Source: Curtobacterium sp. MCBA15_009 (GTDB lineage: Bacteria > Actinomycetota > Actinomycetes > Actinomycetales > Microbacteriaceae). From it: a DNA stretch of 64,000 bases. Under the pieces are notes generated by a model. The model was not told where the DNA came from. It saw only the letters and a program-made list of their open reading frames with translations, and made no database searches. Shown one piece after another: positions 36,001-42,650 of this stretch (position 1 is its first letter; the number at the start of each line of letters is the position of its first letter). The stretch is taken from the NCBI RefSeq assembly GCF_001864895.1, contig NZ_MJGO01000040.1, positions 21,167-85,166 of the forward strand, written 5' to 3'. A program made the translations under genes and the position numbers.

Positions 36001-36943
36001 CGGCGGCAAGATCGAGTCGCTGCCGTGGGCCGGTTCGTTCCTCGGGCACGGGTCGATCGCGCTCGACTACGTCAGCGACGGCAAGGCTGTGCCGGACCCC
36101 GAGTCCGGAGCCGTCGAGAGCGTCGACGCCGAGGTGGACCGCGTGGTCCGGCTCGTCATCGACCACGCCCGGACCCGTCCGACCGAGTCGCTCATGGTCA
36201 TCACCGCGTCGGCGAAGCACGCCGTCCGGGTCGAGCAGGCCGTGCTCACCGCCGCGCAGGGCCACAAGGACCTGACCGAGTTCGTGATCGGCGACCGCGC
36301 CGAGCCCTTCATCGTGGCGACGCTCGAGCAGTCCGTGGCGCAGAGCCGCGACCGGGTCGTCTTCTCCATCGGCTACGGCCGCACCCCGCACGGCCGCGTG
36401 CTGCGCGACTTCGGTCCGCTCGGCAAGCCGGGCGGCGAGCGGCTGCTCGCGGTGGCGATGACCCGTGCGCGCCGCTCGATGGTGATCGTGACGTGCTTCC
36501 AGCCGTCGGACATCGAGGCCGAGCGGATGGGGCACGGCACCATCGCCCTGGCCGAGATCCTCGCCGAGGTCCGCGCCCGCACCACCGCCGAGTACGTGCC
36601 GGACGACTCCGACCCGCTGCTCGTCGACCTGGCCCGCCGCCTCGAGATGCGCGGCATCCCGGTCGCGCTCGGCCACCGCGGCAAGCTCGGCCTGGTGGCC
36701 GCGCACGGCGGTGTCTGCGTGACGATCGAGACCGACGCGTCGCTCGTCCAGGGCTCGCTGCGCGAGTCGCTGCGCCTGCGCCCCGAGGTCCTGCGTCGCC
36801 TGGGCTGGCACTACGTCCGCGTGCACGCGTTCCAGCTGTTCTCCGACCCGGACCGCGTCGCCGACACCGTCGCCGCCGTGCTCGGGGTCGACCGCGGCGT
36901 CACGCAGGAGATCTCCATCCCGCCGATCCCCGCACGCCGGTGA
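33002..36943 (+). CDS. SF1-helicase-like protein with degenerate ATPase site
   Basis: 1313 residues. Residues 1-80 are a repetitive DDQREQRN-type acidic leader. About 100-370 resembles DUF4011 (LAQFITGKTTLLSSLIRDE; RGIDAVKLGIGMADW; VLLRPLAI). The UPF1/SF1 helicase-like core follows: Walker A reads LPGTGSTQT, with Ser385 where Lys is required; Walker B reads VILVDAGA, Asp908-Ala909 in place of Asp-Glu. LSLSRSYRAGGEDLAELVNRRFYGG and VAMTRARRSMVIVTCF (about 1151) match motifs IV-VI. The C-terminus (LRLRPEVLRRLGWHYVRVHAFQLF) looks like the DUF559/Vsr-type nuclease fold usual in this family, with a weak active site. It is probably nucleic-acid binding without ATPase activity. GTG 33002 follows TACAGT by seven bases. 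Confidence 0.75.
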   Translation: MWRDRVTDGGDDVNDDVPVEGAPARPETGNDDQREQRNGAGRDDQRDGAGRDGQREQRNETGDDDQREQPDRDRADVPDRTLRPELQVTSPHAISLGDPRLQAGNAAEPTWDGWRTQLTGVGGTSPLTHFGDHPRARIELSTTHPGGLAQFITGKTTLLSSLIRDEVALRAARIAAGHVEAKGTELATVRGIDAVKLGIGMADWQHGDEHFRGPVLLRPLAIRRHGRDFEVRLLGEPVLNPGLADALHEQFGVILDAQSFVALAQQDGSFTPNPVIDRLRGLTAHIPGFSVHARLVVSTFAEVATGMVEDTGDLSHPVLDALAGNPSAKWQVEQSYHPVEQTPSDERSPETDTLLLDADDEQENVIAQIAAGNSIVVKTLPGTGSTQTIVNALGGLVAANKRVLVVSPRRATLRGIAARFGEVQLPGVAVTPSTLRRDVVRAIARNEKAARPNLREVDDALVRLRKVLTDYRGSLTRKDGAFGVSVLDCLVELSRLSLLPVPPSTTARLSKTSVASMVEGRPRVAETMVSAANLGEFRYGPDDSPWYGAKFGSSDGAQRAHRIAKDLDADGLPTLLRRAHDLVATTHMRQFTTINELGIYLRLLTEIRDTLDRFLPVVFDRSVSELVAATAPRGEGAPMSSTNRRRLKKLAREYVRPGVHVSDLHEALTRVQQQRVLWQRYVAAGVNPEVPTGIADVQVLFSNVVEDLARLDEPLGRTERDRQLANTPVDQLVPTIAELAAESDVLHNLQERTELMQTLRDLQLEPLISDLANRHVPDTQVPAELELAWWQSALETMLESDRALLGANTDMLDRVEADFRLVDDAHAAGVSQGLAWQLAENWKVGLVDWPDEAAALKTQLREGAITSRLLQDSAPHLSRSIAPVWLASPYEVPQIADTMPFDTVILVDAGAVTIAETVGAVRRARQTVVFGDPVTQTPSPFRIAVDPEHRAMQVDEGTLDAFHADSALAKLSTLLPTLSLSRSYRAGGEDLAELVNRRFYGGKIESLPWAGSFLGHGSIALDYVSDGKAVPDPESGAVESVDAEVDRVVRLVIDHARTRPTESLMVITASAKHAVRVEQAVLTAAQGHKDLTEFVIGDRAEPFIVATLEQSVAQSRDRVVFSIGYGRTPHGRVLRDFGPLGKPGGERLLAVAMTRARRSMVIVTCFQPSDIEAERMGHGTIALAEILAEVRARTTAEYVPDDSDPLLVDLARRLEMRGIPVALGHRGKLGLVAAHGGVCVTIETDASLVQGSLRESLRLRPEVLRRLGWHYVRVHAFQLFSDPDRVADTVAAVLGVDRGVTQEISIPPIPARR

Positions 36944-37248
36944 CCCCCCGGCCGAGTCGGCGGGCCTCCCGGCCCGCCGGTCCGGTCACGCCGGAGACGG
37001 ACCAGCTGGTGGGCACGTGGACGCGGGCCGACGACGCGTCGGCAGTCGCGCCTCCCGTGCGACCAGCGCCTGACGGCGGCGAGACGGGGGAGGCGGGCGA
37101 GCGGCCGGGAGGCCTGGTGCGGCGCCGCAGACGCGTCACCACCCAGCCGGTGCCGGGCTACGCCCCCGACGCGCCCCCGGAACCGGCCCGCCACCGCGAC
37201 GGGGAGAACGACGACCAGCTCCGGCGCGACGTCCCGCCGCACTGGTAG
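36940..37248 (+). CDS. proline/arginine-rich protein, 102 residues
   Basis: Low-complexity, probably disordered protein (VTPRPSRRASRPAG start; DDQLRRDVPPHW end). Its GTG overlaps the stop of the helicase-like gene (GTGA), so it is a coupled partner. The phrase TDQLVGTWTRADD is the only segment that looks ordered. No family recognised. Confidence 0.55.
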   Translation: MTPRPSRRASRPAGPVTPETDQLVGTWTRADDASAVAPPVRPAPDGGETGEAGERPGGLVRRRRRVTTQPVPGYAPDAPPEPARHRDGENDDQLRRDVPPHW

Positions 37249-37266
37249 CGGGTAGCCTTGCCTGCG

Positions 37267-37851
37267 ATGAGCGACACCGTACGGCAGCGACCCGACTGGC
37301 AGACCTGGCCGAACCTGATCTCGCTGGTCCGGCTCCTGCTGATCCCGGTGTTCGTGTGGCTCGTCGTCGCCGGGCACCCGGGCTGGGCCCTCGTGACCCT
37401 CGTCGTCATCGGTGTGAGCGACTGGGCGGACGGCTTCATCGCGCGGCGGTTCGACCAGGGCTCGAAGCTCGGCAAGGCCATCGACCCCGTCGCCGACCGG
37501 CTCGCGATCATCGCGATCGTGCTGTCCCTCGTGCTGACCGGGCTGCTGCCGCTGTTCGTCGTCATCGTCGTCGTGGCGGTCGACCTCGTGCTCGCGGTGC
37601 TCTCGAGCGTGCTGTTCCGCGGCAACCCCGACCTCGACGTCACCTGGACGGGCAAGGTCCGCTCGGCGCTGCTGTTCGTCGGGCTGCCGGTCCTGCTGTT
37701 CTCGGCCGTGCACACCGTCGACGAGAACGCCCCGTGGGTGCGTGTCGTCGCCCTCGTGTTCGTCTACCTCGGCACCGCCGGCCACGTGCTCGCCGGCGCG
37801 CAGTACGCCGTGGCGATGGTCCGCAAGCGCCGCGCGCTCGCGTCCGTCTGA
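37267..37851 (+). CDS. CDP-alcohol phosphatidyltransferase (PgsA-like)
   Basis: Membrane enzyme of 194 residues that joins CDP-diacylglycerol to an alcohol such as glycerol-3-phosphate. The CDP-OH-P motif D-G-x2-A-R-x8-G-x3-D-x3-D is intact in DWADGFIARRF and GSKLGKAIDPVADR (about 58-84). About six TM helices. Which alcohol it uses (glycerol phosphate or inositol phosphate) cannot be read. ATG 37267 has TAGCCT eight bases upstream, so the start three codons earlier is rejected. Confidence 0.88.
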   Translation: MSDTVRQRPDWQTWPNLISLVRLLLIPVFVWLVVAGHPGWALVTLVVIGVSDWADGFIARRFDQGSKLGKAIDPVADRLAIIAIVLSLVLTGLLPLFVVIVVVAVDLVLAVLSSVLFRGNPDLDVTWTGKVRSALLFVGLPVLLFSAVHTVDENAPWVRVVALVFVYLGTAGHVLAGAQYAVAMVRKRRALASV

Positions 37852-37874
37852 CGCGCACCGCCCCCCGCGTACGA

Positions 37875-37932
37875 AACCAGGTTCCGGACACAGCACCGCG
37901 GATCCTCGTGGTGTCGTGTCCGGAACCTGGTT
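37875..37932. terminator. 17-bp stem bidirectional terminator
   Basis: Perfect arms 37875-37891 and 37916-37932 (AACCAGGTTCCGGACAC and complement) between converging phosphatidyltransferase and mscL genes. Confidence 0.7.
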
Positions 37933-37942
37933 CCGGGTCGAG

Positions 37943-38443
37943 CTAGAGCTTCGTCGAGCCGGCGATGCCCGGGCCCTCGGGAGCCGTGCTCGGCGCGACG
38001 TGCGCACCGCCGCCGGCGCTCGGGGAGTCGCCGTTCTGGGTTCGGAGCAGGTCGCGGATCTCGAGCAGCACCTCGACGTCGGTCGGGGGCACGTCCTGCG
38101 GGGTCTGCTGCTCGTCGTTCTTGACGCGTTCGAACGCCACCTTCTTGAGGTGGTTCACCGGCACGACGAGCGCGAAGTACACGACGGCCGCGACGATGAG
38201 GAAGTTGAGGGCAGCACCGATGATCGCGCCGAACAGGATCGATGCGTGCCCGCCGGAGACCGTCGGGATCTTCCACACCAGTGCCTCGTCCAGGCTCGAA
38301 GCGTTGAAGACGGCACCGATCAACGGGTTGATCAGCGAGTTCACGATCGCCGTGACGATCGCGGTGAACGCGGCACCGATGACGACGGCGACCGCCAGGT
38401 CGATGACGTTGCCGCGGAGCAGGAACTCCTTGAAGCCCTTCAC
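37943..38443 (-). CDS. mscL: large-conductance mechanosensitive channel MscL
   Basis: Osmotic safety-valve channel, 166 residues. N-terminal helix MKGFKEFLLRGNVIDLAVAVVIGAAF continues into TM1 (pore-lining, about 14-45), periplasmic loop 46-70 and TM2 70-95. A cytoplasmic helix NHLKKVAFERVKN and a long tail (110-166) with a conserved EVLLEIRDLLR bundle end the protein. A ribosome site GGAGTCCC-type lies before ATG. In mycobacteria mscL lies in the same neighbourhood. Confidence 0.95.
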   Translation of the reverse strand: MKGFKEFLLRGNVIDLAVAVVIGAAFTAIVTAIVNSLINPLIGAVFNASSLDEALVWKIPTVSGGHASILFGAIIGAALNFLIVAAVVYFALVVPVNHLKKVAFERVKNDEQQTPQDVPPTDVEVLLEIRDLLRTQNGDSPSAGGGAHVAPSTAPEGPGIAGSTKL

Positions 38444-38516
38444 GGGACTCCTTCCGGGTCGAGGACGGCCGCCGGCCGGCGGACCGCCCCAACCTACAGA
38501 CGGAGCAGCGTCGTGG

Positions 38517-38804
38517 TCAGGACGCGGCGGGCTTCGCCGTGCTCGGCTTCGACTCGGTCTTCGCGGGCGAGGACTTCGCCGGCTCGGACTTCGCCGGGGT
38601 GCTGCTCGAGCCCTCGGACTTCGGAGCCGGGCGCGAGTCGGTGCGGTAGAAGCCGCCGCCGTTGAACGTCACGCCGACCGGCGAGAACACCTTGCGGAGC
38701 GCACCGCCGCACACCGGGCACTCGGTGAGCGTGGCGTCGGAGAACGACTGCTTGATGTCGAAGGCGTTGTCGCACTCCGTGCAGCGGTACGAGTAGGTGG
38801 GCAC
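38517..38804 (-). CDS. FmdB-type zinc-ribbon protein
   Basis: 95 residues. FmdB/CxxC_CxxC domain 1-45: MPTYSYRCTECDNAFD, then ECPVCGGALRKVFSP, with two CxxC pairs binding zinc, followed by FNGGGFYRTD. The tail is a Ser/Lys/Pro/Ala repeat (PAKSEPAKSSPAKTESKP), probably disordered. The M. tuberculosis counterpart (Rv0991c, adjacent to the cyclo-ligase) has been described as a chaperone-type protein. GTG start; one base after the cyclo-ligase stop, so co-transcribed. Confidence 0.88.
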   Translation of the reverse strand: MPTYSYRCTECDNAFDIKQSFSDATLTECPVCGGALRKVFSPVGVTFNGGGFYRTDSRPAPKSEGSSSTPAKSEPAKSSPAKTESKPSTAKPAAS

Positions 38805-38805
38805 G

Positions 38806-39390
38806 TCAGCTCCGGAACGTGAGGATGCGCGACGGCGTGATGATGCCGTCCACGGGTTCGTCGTGGGGTTCGCGCGGGACCTCGTCGAGGTACTCCGCGT
38901 CGAAGATCACAGCATAGACGGGCGGGCGGTTCGCCATGGACCCGAGGGTCTTGTCGTAGTACCCGCGGCCCCAGCCCATCCGGACCCCGTCGTGCCCGAC
39001 CGCGGCGGCCGGCGCCAGGATCGCGTCGACGTCGTTGATCGCCAGGGGGGAGAGGACCTCGCCGACGACCTCCGGCACCCCGGCGATCCCTTCCGCCTCG
39101 CTCTCGCCGTCGCTCACCGCCCAGTCGAGCAGGCCGTCCTCGCGGGTGATTGGCAGCAGGACCCGGACCCCCCGCTCGCACGCCCAGTTCAGGAAGGGCC
39201 GGACGTCCGGCTCGTCGGGCGCCGACAGGTAGAGGGCGAGCGAGGTGACCTGGCGCTCCTCGACGAAGCGCTGCAGGGTCGCGGTGAGGGCCGTGCTCTC
39301 GGTGGCGCGTTCGGTGGTGGTCCGGGTGCGCCGCCGCTGCCGGAGGTCGGCTCGCAGGGCGCGCTTCTCGTTCCCGAGATCGGCGGTCAT
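38806..39390 (-). CDS. 5-formyltetrahydrofolate cyclo-ligase
   Basis: ATP-dependent conversion of 5-formyl-THF to 5,10-methenyl-THF, 194 residues. The basic N-terminus NEKRALRADLRQRRR binds ATP phosphates; VGHDGVRMGWGRGYYDKTL is the family signature; DEPVDGIITPSRIL ends it. ATG 39390 has TAGACT seven bases upstream (minus strand). Divergent from galU, as in mycobacteria. Confidence 0.93.
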   Translation of the reverse strand: MTADLGNEKRALRADLRQRRRTRTTTERATESTALTATLQRFVEERQVTSLALYLSAPDEPDVRPFLNWACERGVRVLLPITREDGLLDWAVSDGESEAEGIAGVPEVVGEVLSPLAINDVDAILAPAAAVGHDGVRMGWGRGYYDKTLGSMANRPPVYAVIFDAEYLDEVPREPHDEPVDGIITPSRILTFRS

Positions 39391-39504
39391 GCCGAGGAGT
39401 CTACCGAGCGTGGCCTTGCGGGAACCCGCCGCGCAGCGCGCAGGAGCGCTGTCCCCAAGAGCGACGACATGCTCTCGGAAGGGTGATCGGATACGGTTTC
39501 GACC

Positions 39505-40395
39505 ATGGGCTTCCAGATTTCCAAGGCGGTGATCCCAGCGGCAGGGCTGGGCACCCGCTTCCTCCCCGCGACCAAGGCGATGCCGAAGGAGATGCTCCCC
39601 GTCGTCGACAAGCCGGCCATCCAGTACGTGGTGGAAGAGGCCGTCGACGCCGGCCTCCACGACGTCCTGATGATCACCGGCCGCAACAAGAACGCCCTCG
39701 AGAACCACTTCGACCACGTGTCGGAGCTCGAGGAGACCCTCAAGAAGAAGGGTGACCACGACAAGCTGCAGAAGGTCAACCAGTCGACGGACCTCGCCGA
39801 CATGCACTACGTGCGGCAGGGCGACCCGCTCGGCCTCGGGCACGCGGTGCTCCGCGCGAAGATGCACGTCGGCCGCGAGCCGTTCGCCGTGCTCCTCGGC
39901 GACGACATCATCGACGCCCGCGACCCGCTGCTCAAGCGCATGATCGAGGTCCAGGGCGAGAAGAACGCCACCATCGTGGCGCTCCTCGAGGTCCCCGAGT
40001 CGCAGACCCACCTGTACGGCATCGCGACCGTCGAGCAGACGGACACCGACGACGTCGTGAAGATCACCGGTCTCGTCGAGAAGCCCGCACAGGGCGAGGC
40101 CCCCTCGAACCTGGCCATCATCGGTCGCTACGTCATCCGTCCCGAGGTCTTCGACGTCCTCGAGAAGCAGGAGCCCGGCAAGGGCGGCGAGATCCAGCTG
40201 ACCGACGCGCTCATGAAGATGGCGAGCGCCGAGGAGTGGACCGGCGGCGTGTACGGCGTCGTCTTCCGTGGACGCCGCTACGACACCGGTGACAAACTCG
40301 ACTACATCAAGGCGATCGTGCAGCTCGCCTCGGACCGCGATGACCTCGGCCCCGACCTCAAGTCGTGGCTCAAGGAGTTCAACGCGGGCGAATGA
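39505..40395 (+). CDS. galU: UTP-glucose-1-phosphate uridylyltransferase
   Basis: Makes UDP-glucose from UTP and glucose-1-phosphate for wall glycans and glycolipids. 296 residues. PAAGLGTRFLPATKAMPKEM (nucleotide loop) near 12-31, VDKPAIQYVVEEA, GDDIIDA (metal Asp), LVEKP and ITDALM-type KGGEIQLTDAL. ATG 39505 has TACGGT seven bases upstream (39492-39497): leaderless. Followed by a strong hairpin. Confidence 0.96.
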   Translation: MGFQISKAVIPAAGLGTRFLPATKAMPKEMLPVVDKPAIQYVVEEAVDAGLHDVLMITGRNKNALENHFDHVSELEETLKKKGDHDKLQKVNQSTDLADMHYVRQGDPLGLGHAVLRAKMHVGREPFAVLLGDDIIDARDPLLKRMIEVQGEKNATIVALLEVPESQTHLYGIATVEQTDTDDVVKITGLVEKPAQGEAPSNLAIIGRYVIRPEVFDVLEKQEPGKGGEIQLTDALMKMASAEEWTGGVYGVVFRGRRYDTGDKLDYIKAIVQLASDRDDLGPDLKSWLKEFNAGE

Positions 40396-40404
40396 GTCGG
40401 CCCA

Positions 40405-40442
40405 TCCCGCTCGGACCCGGAACGTCCCGGGTCCGAGCGGGA
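40405..40442. terminator. 16-bp stem terminator after galU
   Basis: Arms 40405-40420 and 40427-40442 perfectly paired around AACGTC. Confidence 0.7.
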
Positions 40443-40485
40443 CACCCGTCCCGCACAGCAGCGGGGCACCGGAGGAACCTGAGCG

Positions 40486-41145
40486 ATGACGACGATCCCG
40501 ACCCTGTCCCACGGGCGGGTCACCATCCGGCCGCTCCGGCTCCGTGACACCCGCGACCTCGACGTCGCGCTGGCCACCAACCGGTCGTGGCTCCGCACCT
40601 GGGAGGCCACCAACCCCTCCGGCCAGGTCTCCACCGACGTCCGTGGCAGCATCCGCGCGCTGCAGGCCAACGCCCGCGCCGGCCTCGGACTGCCGTTCGC
40701 GATGGAGCTCGACGGCCGCTTCGTCGGACAGCTCAACGTCTCGGGCATCACGTACGGCTCGCTCGCGAGCGCGTCGATCGGCTACTGGGTCGTCGAGGGC
40801 GCCGCCGGCCACAACGTCACGCCGATCTCGGTCGCCCTCGCCGTCGACCACTGCTTCCGGTCCGTCGGGGTGCACCGCATCGAGATCTGCATCCGCCCCG
40901 AGAACGCGCCGAGCCTGCGCGTCGTCGAGAAGCTCGGCTTCCGGTACGAGGGGCTCCGCCGCCGGTACATCCACATCAACGGGGACTGGCGCGACCACTT
41001 CTGCTTCGCGCTCGTCGCAGAGGAGGTCCGCGAGGGCGTCCTCGAACGCTGGGTCCGCGGGCAGGTGCCGCCCGGCGTGGGCAGCGTGCCGCTCGCCGCC
41101 CGCGACGAGGCAGCGCTGCCGCTGCACACGACGCCGCACCTCTGA
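40486..41145 (+). CDS. RimJ/RimL-type N-acetyltransferase
   Basis: GNAT enzyme of 219 residues in the RimJ/RimL branch: RPLRLRDTRDLDVALATNRSWLRTWEAT near the start, ASIGYWVVEGAAGHNVTP, IEICIRPENAPSLRVVEKLGFRYEG and an HINGDWRDHFCFAL motif. It probably acetylates a protein N-terminus. GGAGGA lies nine bases before ATG 40486. In M. tuberculosis, rimJ (Rv0995) lies between moeA1 and Rv0996; here it directly follows galU. Confidence 0.88.
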   Translation: MTTIPTLSHGRVTIRPLRLRDTRDLDVALATNRSWLRTWEATNPSGQVSTDVRGSIRALQANARAGLGLPFAMELDGRFVGQLNVSGITYGSLASASIGYWVVEGAAGHNVTPISVALAVDHCFRSVGVHRIEICIRPENAPSLRVVEKLGFRYEGLRRRYIHINGDWRDHFCFALVAEEVREGVLERWVRGQVPPGVGSVPLAARDEAALPLHTTPHL

Positions 41146-41244
41146 CGGGAGGCCCGTGGCGCGTCCCACGGATTCCGTCGCGACACGCGCAACACGCGTC
41201 CGGCAATCACGTGGCGGGGTCACCCGCGCCCCTACCGTGTTCGC

Positions 41245-42336
41245 ATGGCAGGTATCGGCTCGTGGGGCGGGGGCATCGTGCTGCTCGTCGCGGCCGTGCT
41301 CTGGCTCGTCTACCTCATGCCGTCGTGGGCCGCCCGACGGCAGTACCTCGCGACCGAGCGGAACGCGATCCGGCTGCAGCAGACCCTGCGCATCCTCGCG
41401 CAGACCGCCGAGCTGCCGGAGGAGGTCCGCGTCGAGATGAACGCGAAGTCCCTCGCCGAGGCGCAGCGCGTCGCCCGCTCGGAGGAAGCGAAGCGCACCG
41501 CCATCGTCCGCGCCCACGAGGCCGCGCGGCAGCGGGAGATCACCCGCCGGCTCGCCGAGCAGGCCCCCGTCCTCGAGCGCGCGTCGTCGGTGCCGGCGCT
41601 GACCGCGATGCGCATGCGTCGCTCCCGGCTCGGCGCGACCCTGCTCGGCACGGTCGGCCTCGTCGTCGCCGTCGTCGTCCTGGTCGCGGCACCGTCGCTC
41701 TGGCTCGTCGCGGTCGCCGGGCTCGTCGCCGCGGGCGGGTCCGCGGCGGTCCTCGCCCAGCTGCACCAGGTGGCGACGGCACGGAAGCAGCGGATCGCGA
41801 CGGCCGAGGCGGGCGCGAGCCGTGCCTCCCGGCCGGCGACCGCGTGGACGGACCCGGCACCGCCGCTGTCCACCGAGCAGCCCGCGGAACCCGCGCAGGA
41901 CCGGAGCTGGACCCCGAACCGCGTCCCGAAGCCGTTGTACGTCGAACGGCCGTCCGCTCCCGCGCCGTCACCGGAGTCGTCGGCGGAACTCGCCGCGCGT
42001 CTGAAGGAGCGCGTCGCCGCGGCCAAGGCCGAGGCCGAGGCCGAGGCCGCCGCGATCCGCGCGGGCGACGCCGACCCGTCACTCGCCCGGGTGTCGCGCA
42101 TGCGGCCCGAGCTCGAGGACGCTGCCGCGTCGCTGTCCGCGCACGACCAGGGGCGACTGGCCGAGCGCCTGGGGCTGCGGGCGCCGGCCGTGCCCGAACT
42201 CGTCGCCGAGGAGCCGTCCGCGCCGACCGGCCCCCCGGCGCCGCCCAGCAAGTGGGCGGGCATGGGCGTCATCGACGACGACGCGTACCAGCAGGCCGAC
42301 CTCGACGCGATCATGCGTCGTCGCCGCGCGGTCTGA
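41245..42336 (+). CDS. GlpR-like membrane protein (Rv0996 counterpart)
   Basis: 363 residues. N-terminal TM about 8-26 (GGGIVLLVAAVLWLVYLMP), a basic coiled region 30-120 (AARRQYLATERNAIRLQQTLR), two TMs about 130-172, then a disordered Pro/Glu region and an Ala/Lys/Glu coiled coil (240-270), with a conserved C-terminal IDDDAYQQADLDAIMRRRRA. Position next to galU and rimJ matches Rv0996 and corynebacterial GlpR, the membrane receptor of the gephyrin-like protein Glp in cell division. The glp/moeA gene normally beside it is absent here. Leaderless -10 TACCGT at 41233-41238. Confidence 0.6.
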   Translation: MAGIGSWGGGIVLLVAAVLWLVYLMPSWAARRQYLATERNAIRLQQTLRILAQTAELPEEVRVEMNAKSLAEAQRVARSEEAKRTAIVRAHEAARQREITRRLAEQAPVLERASSVPALTAMRMRRSRLGATLLGTVGLVVAVVVLVAAPSLWLVAVAGLVAAGGSAAVLAQLHQVATARKQRIATAEAGASRASRPATAWTDPAPPLSTEQPAEPAQDRSWTPNRVPKPLYVERPSAPAPSPESSAELAARLKERVAAAKAEAEAEAAAIRAGDADPSLARVSRMRPELEDAAASLSAHDQGRLAERLGLRAPAVPELVAEEPSAPTGPPAPPSKWAGMGVIDDDAYQQADLDAIMRRRRAV

Positions 42337-42409
42337 CCCGCGGCTCGCCCGGACCGCGCCCGGCGATTTCGGATCGGCGGACCGAGGGTGTTAGTGTGGT
42401 CGAGCACTC

Positions 42410-42482
42410 GGGGCTATGGCGCAGTTGGTAGCGCGTCTCGTTCGCAATGAGAAGGTCAGGGGTTCGAATCCCCTTAGCTCCA
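42410..42482 (+). tRNA. tRNA-Ala (CGC anticodon)
   Basis: Acceptor GGGGCTA/TAGCTCC, D arm GCGC/GCGC, anticodon loop TTCGCAA (anticodon CGC), T arm CAGGG-GTTCGAAT-CCCCT, discriminator A. CCA is not encoded. The acceptor stem has one G-T pair. Reads GCG, a major Ala codon in this genome. Confidence 0.9.
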
Positions 42483-42497
42483 CCGAGCAGCACCACG

Positions 42498-42533
42498 AGG
42501 ACGGCCCGGAACCGACAGGTTCCGGGCCGTCCT
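42498..42533. terminator. 16-bp stem terminator after tRNA-Ala
   Basis: AGGACGGCCCGGAACC and perfect complement around GACA. Confidence 0.7.
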
Positions 42534-42650
42534 GCGTTCCGGGGATGCCAGATGGGCCGATCGGTCCATCGACGGATCGTGGTGGTGTGTCGTCCGGCGC
42601 ACCGCTCTAGACTCCCGGTGCGCCGCAAGGGCGCGTGAACGGGGGAGCAC

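Noticed and set aside
33002..36943. Active phage-defence helicase
   Set aside because: Walker A Lys and Walker B Glu are both replaced and no defence genes surround it, so activity as a motor cannot be claimed.
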